Assembly (NCBI RefSeq): GCF_020711235.1
Contig: NZ_JAJFAV010000007.1
Span: 1-64,000 of the forward strand
DNA: 64,000 bases
Direction: 5' to 3'
From: Hymenobacter sp. 15J16-1T3B
Lineage (GTDB): Bacteria > Bacteroidota > Bacteroidia > Cytophagales > Hymenobacteraceae
The first letter of the stretch is position 1. Every line of letters starts with the position of its first letter. Positions 43,359 to 51,681 of this stretch are shown here, in pieces. Under the pieces are notes generated by a model. That model saw only the letters and a list, made by a program, of their open reading frames with translations, was not told where the DNA came from and made no database searches. The position numbers and the translations under genes were made by a program.

Positions 43359-45620
43359 TTAGTTGCTTGCCCCGCCCGCAACCACTTCAACCCAAGCGCC
43401 TTGCATCGTCACGTCGTGCACGCGCAGGCCGGCGGCCTGCAGTTGGGGCGTGAGCTGTTCCACGTACCAGCGCCGGCACGAGGAGTCGAATACGTAGACG
43501 GGCCGCTGGCCAAAAGTAGCCCGCAGCTGCTCGGGCCACACGCGGGCGTTGCGGCGCAGCACCACGACGTCGACGGGTACCGGCTGCTGGCCCCGCCAGA
43601 GCCGTTCCCGCACCCAGGCCACGCGGCGCCCGTGCCAGCTCAGCAGCACCGGGCCGCGGCGGGGCAAGGCGCACACGGCCGCCGCGGCCGTGTCCCAGCC
43701 GGCCACGTAGCGCACTTGGCGGTTGCCGCGGCCGATGAGGCCCGGCAACACGCGGTAGGTCTGCTCGGTGTTGTTCAGCGGCAGGGAGTCGGGCGTCATC
43801 ACCAGGGCGGCTGCCCCGTCGTGCAGGCCCACGGCCGAGCGGCGCGGAATGCTGTAGATGATCAGGCGCCGGTCTTGGGCGGTGGCGCGGGCTTCGGCCA
43901 CGCGGCTGTAGGCAAACAGCACGGCCACCGCCACGCCCGCGCCCAGCCAGGCCAGCCGCCGCCACGCCAGAAACGCCAGTCCGGTGCCAATGAGCAGGTA
44001 GAGCAGCCACGTTTGGCCCGGCGTGAGGTGAATGCCCTGCACCAGCGCGCCGGGCAGGGAGCGGCCGACCCACACAATGTACTCGTTGAAGCACCAGATC
44101 AACTTTTCAAACGCCCACCCGAACCCCTGCGGCAGGTAGTCGAAGCCGTGCCAGCCGGTGAGCCAGGTGCCCAGCCACGCCAGCCCAGCCACGAGCTGCA
44201 GCGCCAGCCCGACGTACAGCGCCGCCGACGACAACGGCACGGCTACCAGGTTCGACAGCAAAAACGTCAGCGGGAATTGGTGGAAGTAAAACAACCCCAG
44301 CGGAAACGTGGCCACCTGCGCCGCCACCGATAGCGCCACCGCCTGCCAGAGCCAGTCGAGCAGCCAGCCGGCGGCAAACATGAGCTTTTGCTGCCGTTTC
44401 GATTGCCAGGGCCGCTTTTTCTTCGCCATCCACTCCTGCGCGTCGATTTTGTCGCCGATCAGCGGCTGCAGGTATACGATGCTGAGCACGGCCAGAAAGG
44501 ACAGCTGGAAGCCCACGTCGACCAGCAGGTACGGGTCGTAGAGCAGCAGGCAGAAAGCGGCCACGGAGAGGGTATTGTACATATTGCTTTGCCGGCCCGC
44601 GGCTTTGGCCACGGCCACGAAGCTGAACATCACTGCCGCCCGCAGCACCGAGGCCGACAGGCCCGTCAGGAACGCGTAGCCCCAGATAACGAGCAGGCCC
44701 AGCGCCGCCGACCAGTAGCGGAAGCCCCGGGTATGCCCAAACAACCCGCTCAACATCAGCTGCAGAAGCACAAACAGCAGGCCCACCTGCAGGCCCGACA
44801 CGGCCATGATGTGGGTGGTGCCGGTGCTGGCGTAGGCCTGTTTCGTTTCGTTGTCCACGTCGTCCTTCAAACCCAGCACCAGGGCGTCGGCAATGGCAAA
44901 TTCGCGCGGCGCTTTCACATAGCGCCGAAACACGCCGTCGAGCACGCGGGCGCACTGCATGCTCCAGAGCCGCAGCCAGCTGGGCGGCGCCTGGCCCACG
45001 ATGCGGTACTGGTCGGGGTGAATGAATTGCTGGTGGTAGATCTGGTGGTAGGCCAGGTAGCGGCGGTAGTCGAACTCGCCGGGGTTCAGCGGCGCCTTGG
45101 CCGGGGCCGGCGCGCCGCGCACCAGCCATATGTCGCCGTACTGCGGCGCGGCCACTTCGGCCTCGTAGCGCGGAATGCTCACCCGAATGCCGCCCCGCGC
45201 GGGCCGCCACTGCCCCGCCACCCGCACTGCCGATACCCGCAGCGTGGTGGCGTAGGTATTGGGACGCACCACGGGCCCGTCGTCCACCACGGCGCGGTAA
45301 AACTCGATGCCGGGCTGCTGGTACAGGTGGTCGGGCTGCCGGCTTTCGGTGGCGTGTTGGGCGACGGTGGTGCCGGTCAGCACCACCACCAGCAGGCCCA
45401 GCCCGCCCACGGCGTCGTTCAGGCTCGGCACGTGTTGGCGCGCGGCCCACAGGTGCGCGGCGAGGTACACGGCCACGCCCCCGGCCAGCCAGGGCAGCAG
45501 CTCCGGCAGGGCCTCGGCCCGGTAAAACCAGATGATGATGCCGGCAATCAGCGCCAGCACGAGGCGCACGGCCGGATGGGTAGCCCACGGAATCGTGGTG
45601 GTACGGATAGCCATTGACAA
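43359..45620 (-). CDS. comEC: ComEC/Rec2-family DNA uptake membrane protein
   Basis: Inner-membrane channel for transforming DNA. 753 residues: two or three N-terminal TM helices, an OB-like DUF4131 region (about 60-240), the Competence domain with TGTTHIMAVSGLQVGLLFVLLQ (about 270-570), and more TM helices. The C-terminal 180 residues (LIIYSIPRRSAVGLHDG) correspond to the metallo-beta-lactamase-like part, but no HxHxDH motif is present. Several Bacteroidota ComEC proteins look the same. Competence of this organism is not shown. Confidence 0.88.
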   Translation of the reverse strand: MSMAIRTTTIPWATHPAVRLVLALIAGIIIWFYRAEALPELLPWLAGGVAVYLAAHLWAARQHVPSLNDAVGGLGLLVVVLTGTTVAQHATESRQPDHLYQQPGIEFYRAVVDDGPVVRPNTYATTLRVSAVRVAGQWRPARGGIRVSIPRYEAEVAAPQYGDIWLVRGAPAPAKAPLNPGEFDYRRYLAYHQIYHQQFIHPDQYRIVGQAPPSWLRLWSMQCARVLDGVFRRYVKAPREFAIADALVLGLKDDVDNETKQAYASTGTTHIMAVSGLQVGLLFVLLQLMLSGLFGHTRGFRYWSAALGLLVIWGYAFLTGLSASVLRAAVMFSFVAVAKAAGRQSNMYNTLSVAAFCLLLYDPYLLVDVGFQLSFLAVLSIVYLQPLIGDKIDAQEWMAKKKRPWQSKRQQKLMFAAGWLLDWLWQAVALSVAAQVATFPLGLFYFHQFPLTFLLSNLVAVPLSSAALYVGLALQLVAGLAWLGTWLTGWHGFDYLPQGFGWAFEKLIWCFNEYIVWVGRSLPGALVQGIHLTPGQTWLLYLLIGTGLAFLAWRRLAWLGAGVAVAVLFAYSRVAEARATAQDRRLIIYSIPRRSAVGLHDGAAALVMTPDSLPLNNTEQTYRVLPGLIGRGNRQVRYVAGWDTAAAAVCALPRRGPVLLSWHGRRVAWVRERLWRGQQPVPVDVVVLRRNARVWPEQLRATFGQRPVYVFDSSCRRWYVEQLTPQLQAAGLRVHDVTMQGAWVEVVAGGASN

Positions 45621-45628
45621 ATCGAAAC

Positions 45629-45681
45629 AAAAAATCCTAACCCGGTAATCACCGCCGAAGCAGCAACCGCCGAGTTAGGAA
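45629..45681 (-). terminator. Possible terminator after the GNAT gene
   Basis: TCCTAAC (45635-45641) pairs with GTTAGGA (45673-45679), extended by CGG/CCG. On the minus strand six Ts follow. The loop is long (about 30 nt). Confidence 0.45.
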
Positions 45682-45727
45682 AATTCCAGGGCGCAGGCAA
45701 GTCCGGACCGCTGCCGCGGAGCCGGCG

Positions 45728-46171
45728 TTAGGCAGCTGGCCGCACCCAGCGCATTTTGTAGTGCTCGATGCCGGCTTCGGTAAACTTCTCCCCCACCGTT
45801 TCGAACCCGTGGCGCAGGTAGAAGCGCACCGCTGCCAGCTGCGCGTGCAGGTACACCTCGGCCCCAGCATGCTCGGCGGCTACGTCGCGCAGCACGGCTT
45901 GCAGCAGGGCCGCGCCCACTTGCTGGTTGCGGAAGCCTTCGAGCACGGCGAAGCGCTCCAGCTTCACGCCGTTTTCCGTCACGCGCCAACGGGCGGCGCC
46001 GCAGGGTGTGCCGTCGGCGGTGCGGGCGAGGTAGTGGCGGGCGTCGGTCTGGTCGTGCTGGTCGTGCTCTTTTTCCGGGGGCACGCCCTGGCCTTGCACG
46101 AACACTTCGTGGCGGATGGCAAAGGCCGCGTCGAGGTCCGGCGAATCGGTAATGCGGTGAGCGGTGGTCAT
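45728..46171 (-). CDS. GNAT-family N-acetyltransferase
   Basis: 147 residues from ATG 46171; an upstream TTG is less likely. The fold is the ElaA-like acetyltransferase type: AFAIRHEVFVQGQGVPPEKE at the N-terminus, then the acetyl-CoA loop EGFRNQQVGAALLQAVL and VRFYLRHGFETVGEKF near the C-terminus. Substrate unknown. It lies on the same strand as and upstream of comEC, and downstream of phoH behind a terminator. Confidence 0.88.
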   Translation of the reverse strand: MTTAHRITDSPDLDAAFAIRHEVFVQGQGVPPEKEHDQHDQTDARHYLARTADGTPCGAARWRVTENGVKLERFAVLEGFRNQQVGAALLQAVLRDVAAEHAGAEVYLHAQLAAVRFYLRHGFETVGEKFTEAGIEHYKMRWVRPAA

Positions 46172-46181
46172 AAGCAGCAAT

Positions 46182-46215
46182 AAAAAAACGGCGCGGCAGC
46201 AAAGCTACCGCGCCG
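46182..46215 (-). terminator. Intrinsic terminator after phoH
   Basis: CGGCGCGG (46189-46196) pairs with CCGCGCCG (46208-46215). On the minus strand a run of seven Ts follows. Confidence 0.85.
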
Positions 46216-46242
46216 CGTCATAATCGGCGTTGGCGCCACCGC

Positions 46243-47322
46243 TTACTCCTGCTCGTGGTTCACGGGCAGCTCGTCGGCGGGCAAGTCCTCGGCTTGGTGG
46301 TGCTCGGGGCGCTGGCCGGGCTGGTAGTAGCGGGCCGGGCGCACGGGCCGCTCCCGCTGGGCGCGCTCCTGGTCGGCGTCGTGCTTGTCGTAGGCCAGCA
46401 CGATTTGCTTCACCAAGCGGTGGCGCACCACGTCCTCGGCCGACATTTCGACAAAGCCAATGCCGGGCACATCCTTCAGAATATCAAGCGCCTGAAACAG
46501 GCCAGACTTGATTTTCGTCGGCAAGTCCACCTGGCTCCGGTCGCCGTTGACCATCACCTTTGCGTTCGGCCCCATGCGGGTCAGAAACATCTTCAGCTGC
46601 GAGGGCGTGGTGTTCTGCGCCTCGTCGAGCAGCACGAAGGCGTGGTTCAGGGTGCGGCCGCGCATGTAAGCCAGCGGGGCTATTTCGATGGTCTTGTTCT
46701 CGAGGTAGAACTTGAACTTCTCCGGCGGCAGCATGTCCTCCAGCGCGTCGTAAATCGGGCGCAGGTAGGGGTCGACTTTCTCCTTCATGTCGCCGGGCAG
46801 GAAGCCCAGGCTTTCACCGGCTTCCACCACGGGGCGCGAAATGATGATTTTCTTGACCTCTTTGTTTTTGAGCGCGCGCACGGCCAGGGCCACCGAAATG
46901 TAGGTTTTGCCCGTACCGGCCGGCCCGAGGGCAAACACCAGGTCGTTTTTGTTGACGGCATCGACCAAGCGCTGCTGGTTGGCCGTTTTGGCCTTGATGA
47001 CGCCACCCTTGGCCCCGAACAGAATCACGTCGGGCGACGAGGCCAGCTTGGCGTCCTGCAGCTCTTCGTCGGACGCCCCGATGTACTGGGTCACCGTTTT
47101 GTCGGTTACCTGCCCGTACTCGTGGTAGTGCTCGATCAAGGAGCTGAGAATGTCGTTGATGCGCTGGATGACGGCCGTCTGGCCCTGGATTTTGATTTCG
47201 TTGCCGCGCGAGATGATTTTGCTGCCGGGGAAGGCAGCAGCCAGCTGGCGGATGTTCTGGTTGTCGGGCCCCAAGAAGTCGACGAGCGACACATTCTCGA
47301 GCGTGATGACTTTTTCGACCAA
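46243..47322 (-). CDS. PhoH-family ATPase
   Basis: 359 residues. N-terminal KH-like RNA-binding part (about 1-85, IRQLAAAFPGSKIISRGNEIKIQG), then the PhoH P-loop domain with ALGPAGTGKTYISVALAV (Walker A) and HAFVLLDEAQNTTPSQLKMFLTRMG (Walker B, DEAQ). The C-terminal 40 residues are charged and low complexity. Start is TTG at 47322 or ATT at 47328; an in-frame TAG lies just upstream and no ATG fits. The role in RNA metabolism or phosphate stress is poorly known. Confidence 0.92.
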   Translation of the reverse strand: MVEKVITLENVSLVDFLGPDNQNIRQLAAAFPGSKIISRGNEIKIQGQTAVIQRINDILSSLIEHYHEYGQVTDKTVTQYIGASDEELQDAKLASSPDVILFGAKGGVIKAKTANQQRLVDAVNKNDLVFALGPAGTGKTYISVALAVRALKNKEVKKIIISRPVVEAGESLGFLPGDMKEKVDPYLRPIYDALEDMLPPEKFKFYLENKTIEIAPLAYMRGRTLNHAFVLLDEAQNTTPSQLKMFLTRMGPNAKVMVNGDRSQVDLPTKIKSGLFQALDILKDVPGIGFVEMSAEDVVRHRLVKQIVLAYDKHDADQERAQRERPVRPARYYQPGQRPEHHQAEDLPADELPVNHEQE

Positions 47323-47407
47323 ACTAATGGAGAGAGTAAACGCCTAAGGCGCAGTGGTGGGAAGAAAAGAGCCCGTCAGGAAAAGCGGTCAGTCCGGGCC
47401 GAATGCC

Positions 47408-47415
47408 TACTTTTG
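47408..47415 (+). promoter_or_regulatory. -7 box upstream of the SAM hydrolase gene
   Basis: TACTTTTG matches TAnnTTTG, 52 bp before the ATG at 47468, in the divergent gap with phoH. No clear -33 TTG. Confidence 0.4.
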
Positions 47416-47467
47416 CCGCCCCACGGGTGGGTAAAACAATAGTACGCATTCTTCTTAGAAACGGCGA

Positions 47468-48241
47468 ATGGCGCTGATTACGTTCCTCTCGGACTTCGGC
47501 TACCGCGACCATTACGTGGCCGCGGTGAAGGCGCGGCTCTTGCGCCTGGCGCCGGCCGTGCCGGTGATGGACATCACTCACGCCATTGAGCCCTTCAACG
47601 TGGCCCAGGCCGTGCACGTGCTCGGGGCCGTGTTTGCCGATTTTCCGGAGGGCACGGTGCACCTTATCGGCGTCGACGACCACGGCGTGGGCCGCCGCGG
47701 CTGGCACGCGGCCTCCTGGCGCGGGCACTACTTCGTGGCGGCCGACAACGGCATCCTGACTCTGCTCACCGACGCGCGCCCCGACGACCTAGTGGTGCTG
47801 CCCACGCCCGCCGAGTGGCCCGCCTCCCCCACCCGCGACGTGCTGGCCCCCGCCGCCGCACACCTGGCCAAGGGCGGCAAGCTCACCGACCTGGGCCCGC
47901 TCAGCACCGAGCTCTACCAGCTCCTGAACCGCCAGCTGCGCCTGCAGGACCACCGCATCACCGGTCACGTGGTGCACGTGGACCACTACGGCAACCTCGT
48001 CACCAACATCACCCGCGAAGCCATTGAGGCCGTGGGCCACGGCCGGCCCTGCACCATTCACTTCGGCCGCGAAGCCGTGCGCGGCGTGGCCCGCCACTAC
48101 CAAACCGCCGACCCCGGCGACGCCGTGTGCGTGTACAACAGCCAAGACCGGCTCTGCATCGGCGTCAACCAAGGCCACGCCTCCGAGCTGCTCGGCCTGC
48201 ACTTCGATTCGCAGGTGGACGTGCGGTTTCCGCAAGAGTAA
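47468..48241 (+). CDS. SAM hydroxide adenosyltransferase (DUF62 family)
   Basis: 257 residues. Member of the fluorinase/chlorinase superfamily; bacterial DUF62 enzymes hydrolyse SAM to adenosine and methionine. N-terminal ITFLSDFGYRDHYVAAVK and VPVMDITHAIEPFNVAQA are family signatures; VDDHGVG and FVAADNGILTLL follow; HVVHVDHYGNLVTNI is in the C-terminal beta domain. No halogen-pocket residues can be argued from sequence alone, so hydrolase is the default call. A monocistronic gene followed by a palindromic repeat. Confidence 0.9.
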   Translation: MALITFLSDFGYRDHYVAAVKARLLRLAPAVPVMDITHAIEPFNVAQAVHVLGAVFADFPEGTVHLIGVDDHGVGRRGWHAASWRGHYFVAADNGILTLLTDARPDDLVVLPTPAEWPASPTRDVLAPAAAHLAKGGKLTDLGPLSTELYQLLNRQLRLQDHRITGHVVHVDHYGNLVTNITREAIEAVGHGRPCTIHFGREAVRGVARHYQTADPGDAVCVYNSQDRLCIGVNQGHASELLGLHFDSQVDVRFPQE

Positions 48242-48242
48242 A

Positions 48243-48346
48243 ATTTTGAATTTGTGAAGTTGCGAATACCCCGCCGCCTTCCCGGCGGCAGGGCCGATTA
48301 CACATTTCGCTCTTCACAAATTCACCACTTCACAATTTCACCCTCG
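48243..48346. repeat. Hyphenated palindrome before the ABM gene
   Basis: TTGAATTTGTGAAGTTGCGAA near 48243 (shown partly) is complementary to the TTCGCTCTTCACAAATTCA region near 48307-48325, enclosing a GC-rich CCGCC/GGCGG core. It shares GTGAAG units with the palindrome at 16911-17013. The right arm reaches the ABM start codon and may include its leader. Confidence 0.6.
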
Positions 48347-48691
48347 ATGATTATTCGCATCGTGCGCATGACGTTTCGGCCGGAGGCCGTGGCGGCGTTT
48401 CTCGACGTGTTCCGGGCCTCGGAGGAACGCATCCGGCAGCAGCCGGGCTGCCGGCACATGGAGCTGTGGCAGGACGCCGACCAGCCGCACGTGTTCGGGA
48501 CCTACAGCCACTGGGATTCGGCCGCCGACCTCGACGCCTACCGCCGCTCGGCCTTGTTCGGCGAGGTGTGGCCGGCTACCAAAAAGCTGTTTGCTGCCCC
48601 GCCGCTGGCGTTTTCGGTCAACCCGGTAACGGCCGACACGGCGCAGCTGCCGCCCGCCACCTCGGCCGCCGCCCCCGATTCGGTGCTCTGA
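48347..48691 (+). CDS. Antibiotic biosynthesis monooxygenase (ABM)-domain protein
   Basis: 114 residues from ATG 48347; the frame is open further upstream only through the palindromic repeat. A dimeric ferredoxin-like fold: MIIRIVRMTFRPEAVAAFLDVF, GCRHMELWQDADQPHVFGTYSHW. ABM proteins are small quinol- or heme-modifying or stress proteins; the substrate is unknown here. The last 20 residues are Ala/Pro/Ser rich. Confidence 0.8.
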   Translation: MIIRIVRMTFRPEAVAAFLDVFRASEERIRQQPGCRHMELWQDADQPHVFGTYSHWDSAADLDAYRRSALFGEVWPATKKLFAAPPLAFSVNPVTADTAQLPPATSAAAPDSVL

Positions 48692-48788
48692 GCCGCGGTA
48701 GCCCGGCGCCCCGCCTCGTCCGGCCGGGAGCTTTTCCCGTTGACGCTGTTGTACCCTTTCGCGGCCCGTTTGCGCCGCGCCTTTTCTG

Positions 48789-49325
48789 ATGCAGCCCGAT
48801 TACTTCGCTTTCTACGACTTGCCCGAGAGCTTTTTGCCCGACGAAAAAGCCCTTAAGGCCAAATACTACGCCCTCAGCCGGCAATACCACCCCGATTTTC
48901 ACGCCACGGCCGCGCCTGCGGAGCAGCAGCGCGTGCTCGACCTCTCGACGCAGAACACCAACGCCTACCGCACCCTCGCCGATTTCGACCTGCGGCTGCA
49001 GTACATTTTGCAGCGGCACGGCCTGCTAGAAGAAGGCAAACAGGAGCTGCCCGCCGATTTTTTAATGGAGGTAATGGAGCTGAACGAGCAGCTCATGGAG
49101 CTGGAATTCGACTTCGATCCGGCGGTGGCCGCGCGCGTGCGCAGCGAAGTGGAGCGCCTTGACGCTGAGCTGGAAACGGAGGCGCGCCCGGTGCTCGAAG
49201 GCTACGCCGCCCTGCCCACCGAGCAGCGCCCGGCCGCCCTGCTGCAAGCCCGCACGTATTACCTGAAACGGCGTTACCTGTTGCGCATCCGCGAAAGTCT
49301 GGCTAAGTTTGCCTCCCGATCCTGA
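48789..49325 (+). CDS. hscB: Fe-S cluster co-chaperone HscB
   Basis: 178 residues. J-type N-terminal domain with FYDLPESFLPDEKALKAKYY and the HPD motif (SRQYHPDFHA), then the HscB C-terminal three-helix bundle (FLMEVMELNEQLMELEFDFD). It stimulates HscA to transfer Fe-S clusters from IscU. No iscU or hscA gene is adjacent, which is common in Bacteroidota. It ends 24 bp before tRNA-Leu. Confidence 0.92.
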   Translation: MQPDYFAFYDLPESFLPDEKALKAKYYALSRQYHPDFHATAAPAEQQRVLDLSTQNTNAYRTLADFDLRLQYILQRHGLLEEGKQELPADFLMEVMELNEQLMELEFDFDPAVAARVRSEVERLDAELETEARPVLEGYAALPTEQRPAALLQARTYYLKRRYLLRIRESLAKFASRS

Positions 49326-49349
49326 ACAACGGTCCGCGTTGCTCATCAT

Positions 49350-49431
49350 GCCCAGATGGCGGAATCGGTAGACGCGTTGGTCTCAAACACCAATACCGCA
49401 AGGTGTGCCGGTTCGACCCCGGCTCTGGGTA
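49350..49431 (+). tRNA. tRNA-Leu (anticodon CAA)
   Basis: 82 nt. Acceptor GCCCAGA pairs with TCTGGGT (G-T at the first pair). D arm TGGCGGAATCGGTAGACG. Anticodon stem TTGGT/ACCAA with loop CTCAAAC gives CAA. A variable arm and T arm GCCGGTTCGACCCCGGC follow, then discriminator A. CCA is not encoded. Confidence 0.96.
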
Positions 49432-49435
49432 CTTC

Positions 49436-49477
49436 AAAAGCCCCTCGGCAACGCTGCCGAGGGGCTTTTGTTTTTTG
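49436..49477 (+). terminator. Terminator after tRNA-Leu
   Basis: AAAAGCCCCTCGGCA (49436-49450) pairs with TGCCGAGGGGCTTTT (49455-49469), followed by six or more Ts. Confidence 0.92.
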
Positions 49478-49558
49478 GTTCGATTGGACACTGGCGCTGT
49501 CCGCCTCGCGTCCCCACCTTACCACTGGATTGACAAGCGCCAATGTCCAATCGAACCA
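49476..49558. repeat. Long inverted repeat beside tRNA-Leu
   Basis: Arms 49476-49501 and 49532-49558 are complementary over 26-27 bases with one mismatch and one indel (core TTCGATTGGACA, GGCGC). The loop is 30 nt. It starts where the tRNA terminator T-run ends. Confidence 0.75.
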
Positions 49559-49613
49559 GGCAGCAAGCAACCGGCCTTTTGCCTGCTACCTTTGATTTTT
49601 ACAAAGGCCCATC

Positions 49614-50531
49614 ATGAGAAACGCCCCACCCGCCGAGTTGTACACGAAGTTTCCGCTGCCCGCGGGCCTGGCGCTGCCGCCGGACGTGCAGCGGTCCGTC
49701 GGGCACTTCAACGTGGTTGACATGGCGGATTTGATGACGGGCTACCGGGAGCGGCCGCCAATGGTGTTTGAGCGAAGGGCGTACTACAAAATCTGCCTGC
49801 TGCGCGGGCGCAGCCGGGTAGAGTACGCCGACCAGACGCTGGACATCGAGCAGCAGGCGCTGTTTTGGAACACGCCCCGCGTGCCCTACCGCTGGGTACC
49901 GCACGATTTGGCCCAGGCCGGGCACTTCTGCATCTTCACCGACGAGTTTCTGCTGCCCGTCAAAGGCGGCGCGGCGCTGCACGAGCTGCCCATCTTTCAG
50001 CCGGGGGTGCCGCCGGTGCTGCCCATTGGCGACGCGGATTATGCCGCGTTAGAAGCCATTTTCGAAAAGATGGCTCAGGAAATTGCCTCCGGGTACGCCT
50101 ACAAGTACGAGCTGCTGCGGGCCTATTTGCTGGAGCTGATTTACCTGGTGCAAAAGCTGCAGCCGAGCCCCACGCCGGCCCCGCTGCCCAGCGCCGCGGC
50201 CCGGGTCACGGGCCTGTTTGCCGAGTTGCTGGAGCGGCAGTTTCTGCTGGCCAATCCGCAGCAGCCCCTGCTCCTGCGCACGGCCAAGGATTACGCCGAC
50301 GCGCTGGCCGTGCACGTGAACCACCTCAACCGGGTGCTCAAGGACACCACCGGCCGCACCACCAGCACGCTCATTGGCGAGCGAATCACCCAAGAGGCCA
50401 AAATCCTGCTCAAGCAAACTACCTGGACGGTATCGGAAATAGCCGACAGCCTGGGCTTCGCCGACGTGGCGCACTTCTGCAACTTCTTCAAGCGCCAGAC
50501 GGGTCTGGCGCCCGGGGCCTTCCGCAGCTAG
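49614..50531 (+). CDS. AraC-family transcriptional regulator
   Basis: 305 residues. N-terminal sensor part (about 1-180, cupin-like pattern CLLRGRSRVEYADQTLDIEQQALFWNTP) and C-terminal AraC double HTH (about 205-305) with YADALAVHVNHLNRVLKDTTG and VSEIADSLGFADVAHFCNFFKRQTGLAPGAFR. AraC regulators of this length often control the neighbouring oxidoreductase gene. An SDR starts 97 bp downstream on the same strand. Confidence 0.92.
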   Translation: MRNAPPAELYTKFPLPAGLALPPDVQRSVGHFNVVDMADLMTGYRERPPMVFERRAYYKICLLRGRSRVEYADQTLDIEQQALFWNTPRVPYRWVPHDLAQAGHFCIFTDEFLLPVKGGAALHELPIFQPGVPPVLPIGDADYAALEAIFEKMAQEIASGYAYKYELLRAYLLELIYLVQKLQPSPTPAPLPSAAARVTGLFAELLERQFLLANPQQPLLLRTAKDYADALAVHVNHLNRVLKDTTGRTTSTLIGERITQEAKILLKQTTWTVSEIADSLGFADVAHFCNFFKRQTGLAPGAFRS

Positions 50532-50628
50532 CGCGTTGGTTTGAATTATTCAGCAGATGGTTTGTCCGGCGCAACCGCGCCGCGACGGGGCGGCCGCACC
50601 TTTGCCCCGGACCAATCATCTCCCCATC

Positions 50629-51513
50629 ATGCGCATTTTCGTTACGGGCGCCACGGGCTTTGTGGGCTCGGCCGTCGTTCAGGAATTACTCGCCGCGGGG
50701 CACCAGGTGCTCGGGCTGGCCCGCTCGCAGCCCGCCGCGCAGGCCCTAACCGCCGCGGGCGCCCAGGTGCAGCCGGGCGCGCTCGACGACCTCGACAGCC
50801 TGCGCCGCGGCGCGGCGGCGGCCGACGGGGTCATCCACGCGGGCTTTGTGCACGACTTTGCCAACTTCGCGGCCGCCTGCCAAACCGACCGCCGCGCCAT
50901 CGAGACCTTGGGCGCAGTACTGGCCGGCTCGGCCCGGCCGCTCATCGTCACGTCCGGGGTGGCGCACCTGGCCCAGGGCCGCGCCGCCACCGAGGCCGAC
51001 GCGCCGGACCCCGCCAGCGGTTTTCCGCGCCGCTCGGAAGAAACCGCGCTGGCGCTGCCGGACGTGCACGCCTCGGTGGTGCGCCTGGCCCCGTCGGTGC
51101 ACGGCCCCGATGACCACGGCTTCGTGCCCATGCTCATTGCCACGGCCCGCGAAAAGGGCGTGGTAGCTTACGTGGACGAGGGCCTCAACCGCTGGCCCGG
51201 CGTGCACCGCCTCGACGCGGCCCGGCTGTACCGGCTGGTGCTGGAGCGGGGCGAGGCCGGTGCGCGCTACCACGGCGTGGCGGAGGAAGGCATTGCCATG
51301 CGCGACATAGCGGCCGTCATCGGCCGGCACCTGGGCTTGCCGGTGGCGTCGGTACCGGCCGCAGAGGCCTCGGCACACTTTGGCTGGATGGCCGGCTTCG
51401 TCGGCCTCGACGCCCCCACCTCCAGCGCGCTGACCCAGCAGCAACTCGGGTGGCACCCGAGCCAGCCCGGGCTGCTGGCCGACCTCGACCAGGGACATTA
51501 TTTCGGCAGCTAA
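50629..51513 (+). CDS. SDR-family NAD(P)-dependent epimerase/reductase
   Basis: 294 residues from ATG 50629. N-terminal [27 protein letters not shown] is an extended-SDR nucleotide-binding motif. The rest ([56 protein letters not shown]) fits atypical/extended SDRs such as reductases or NAD-dependent epimerases. Substrate unknown. Possible target of the AraC regulator upstream. Confidence 0.88.
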   Translation: MRIFVTGATGFVGSAVVQELLAAGHQVLGLARSQPAAQALTAAGAQVQPGALDDLDSLRRGAAAADGVIHAGFVHDFANFAAACQTDRRAIETLGAVLAGSARPLIVTSGVAHLAQGRAATEADAPDPASGFPRRSEETALALPDVHASVVRLAPSVHGPDDHGFVPMLIATAREKGVVAYVDEGLNRWPGVHRLDAARLYRLVLERGEAGARYHGVAEEGIAMRDIAAVIGRHLGLPVASVPAAEASAHFGWMAGFVGLDAPTSSALTQQQLGWHPSQPGLLADLDQGHYFGS

Positions 51514-51565
51514 CCGCGCCGGGCGTAGGCGCCGGCCGCACTATGTTCGGCGGGCATACCTGTTG

Positions 51566-51608
51566 AAGGCGACTGGAGCCCGCCACTGGTTGGCGCCAGT
51601 CGCCTTTT
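51566..51608 (+). terminator. Terminator after the SDR gene
   Basis: AAGGCGACTGG (51566-51576) pairs with CCAGTCGCCTT (51596-51606), followed by TT and TTGG. The loop is about 19 nt. Confidence 0.7.
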
Positions 51609-51681
51609 GGCTCGGCGGCTTAACGCGCGGCGGGTTTCGCCCGTTTAGGGGCCTGCCGGGCTGCCGCCGGGTTTATTGTGC

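Noticed and set aside
45675-46202. Second minus-strand frame across the GNAT gene
   Set aside because: Arg/Pro/Ala-rich shadow in another frame; the GNAT frame carries the acetyl-CoA motif.
49350-49558. Integrative element at tRNA-Leu
   Set aside because: No integrase gene and no duplicated tRNA 3' end were seen; only the inverted repeat is supported.
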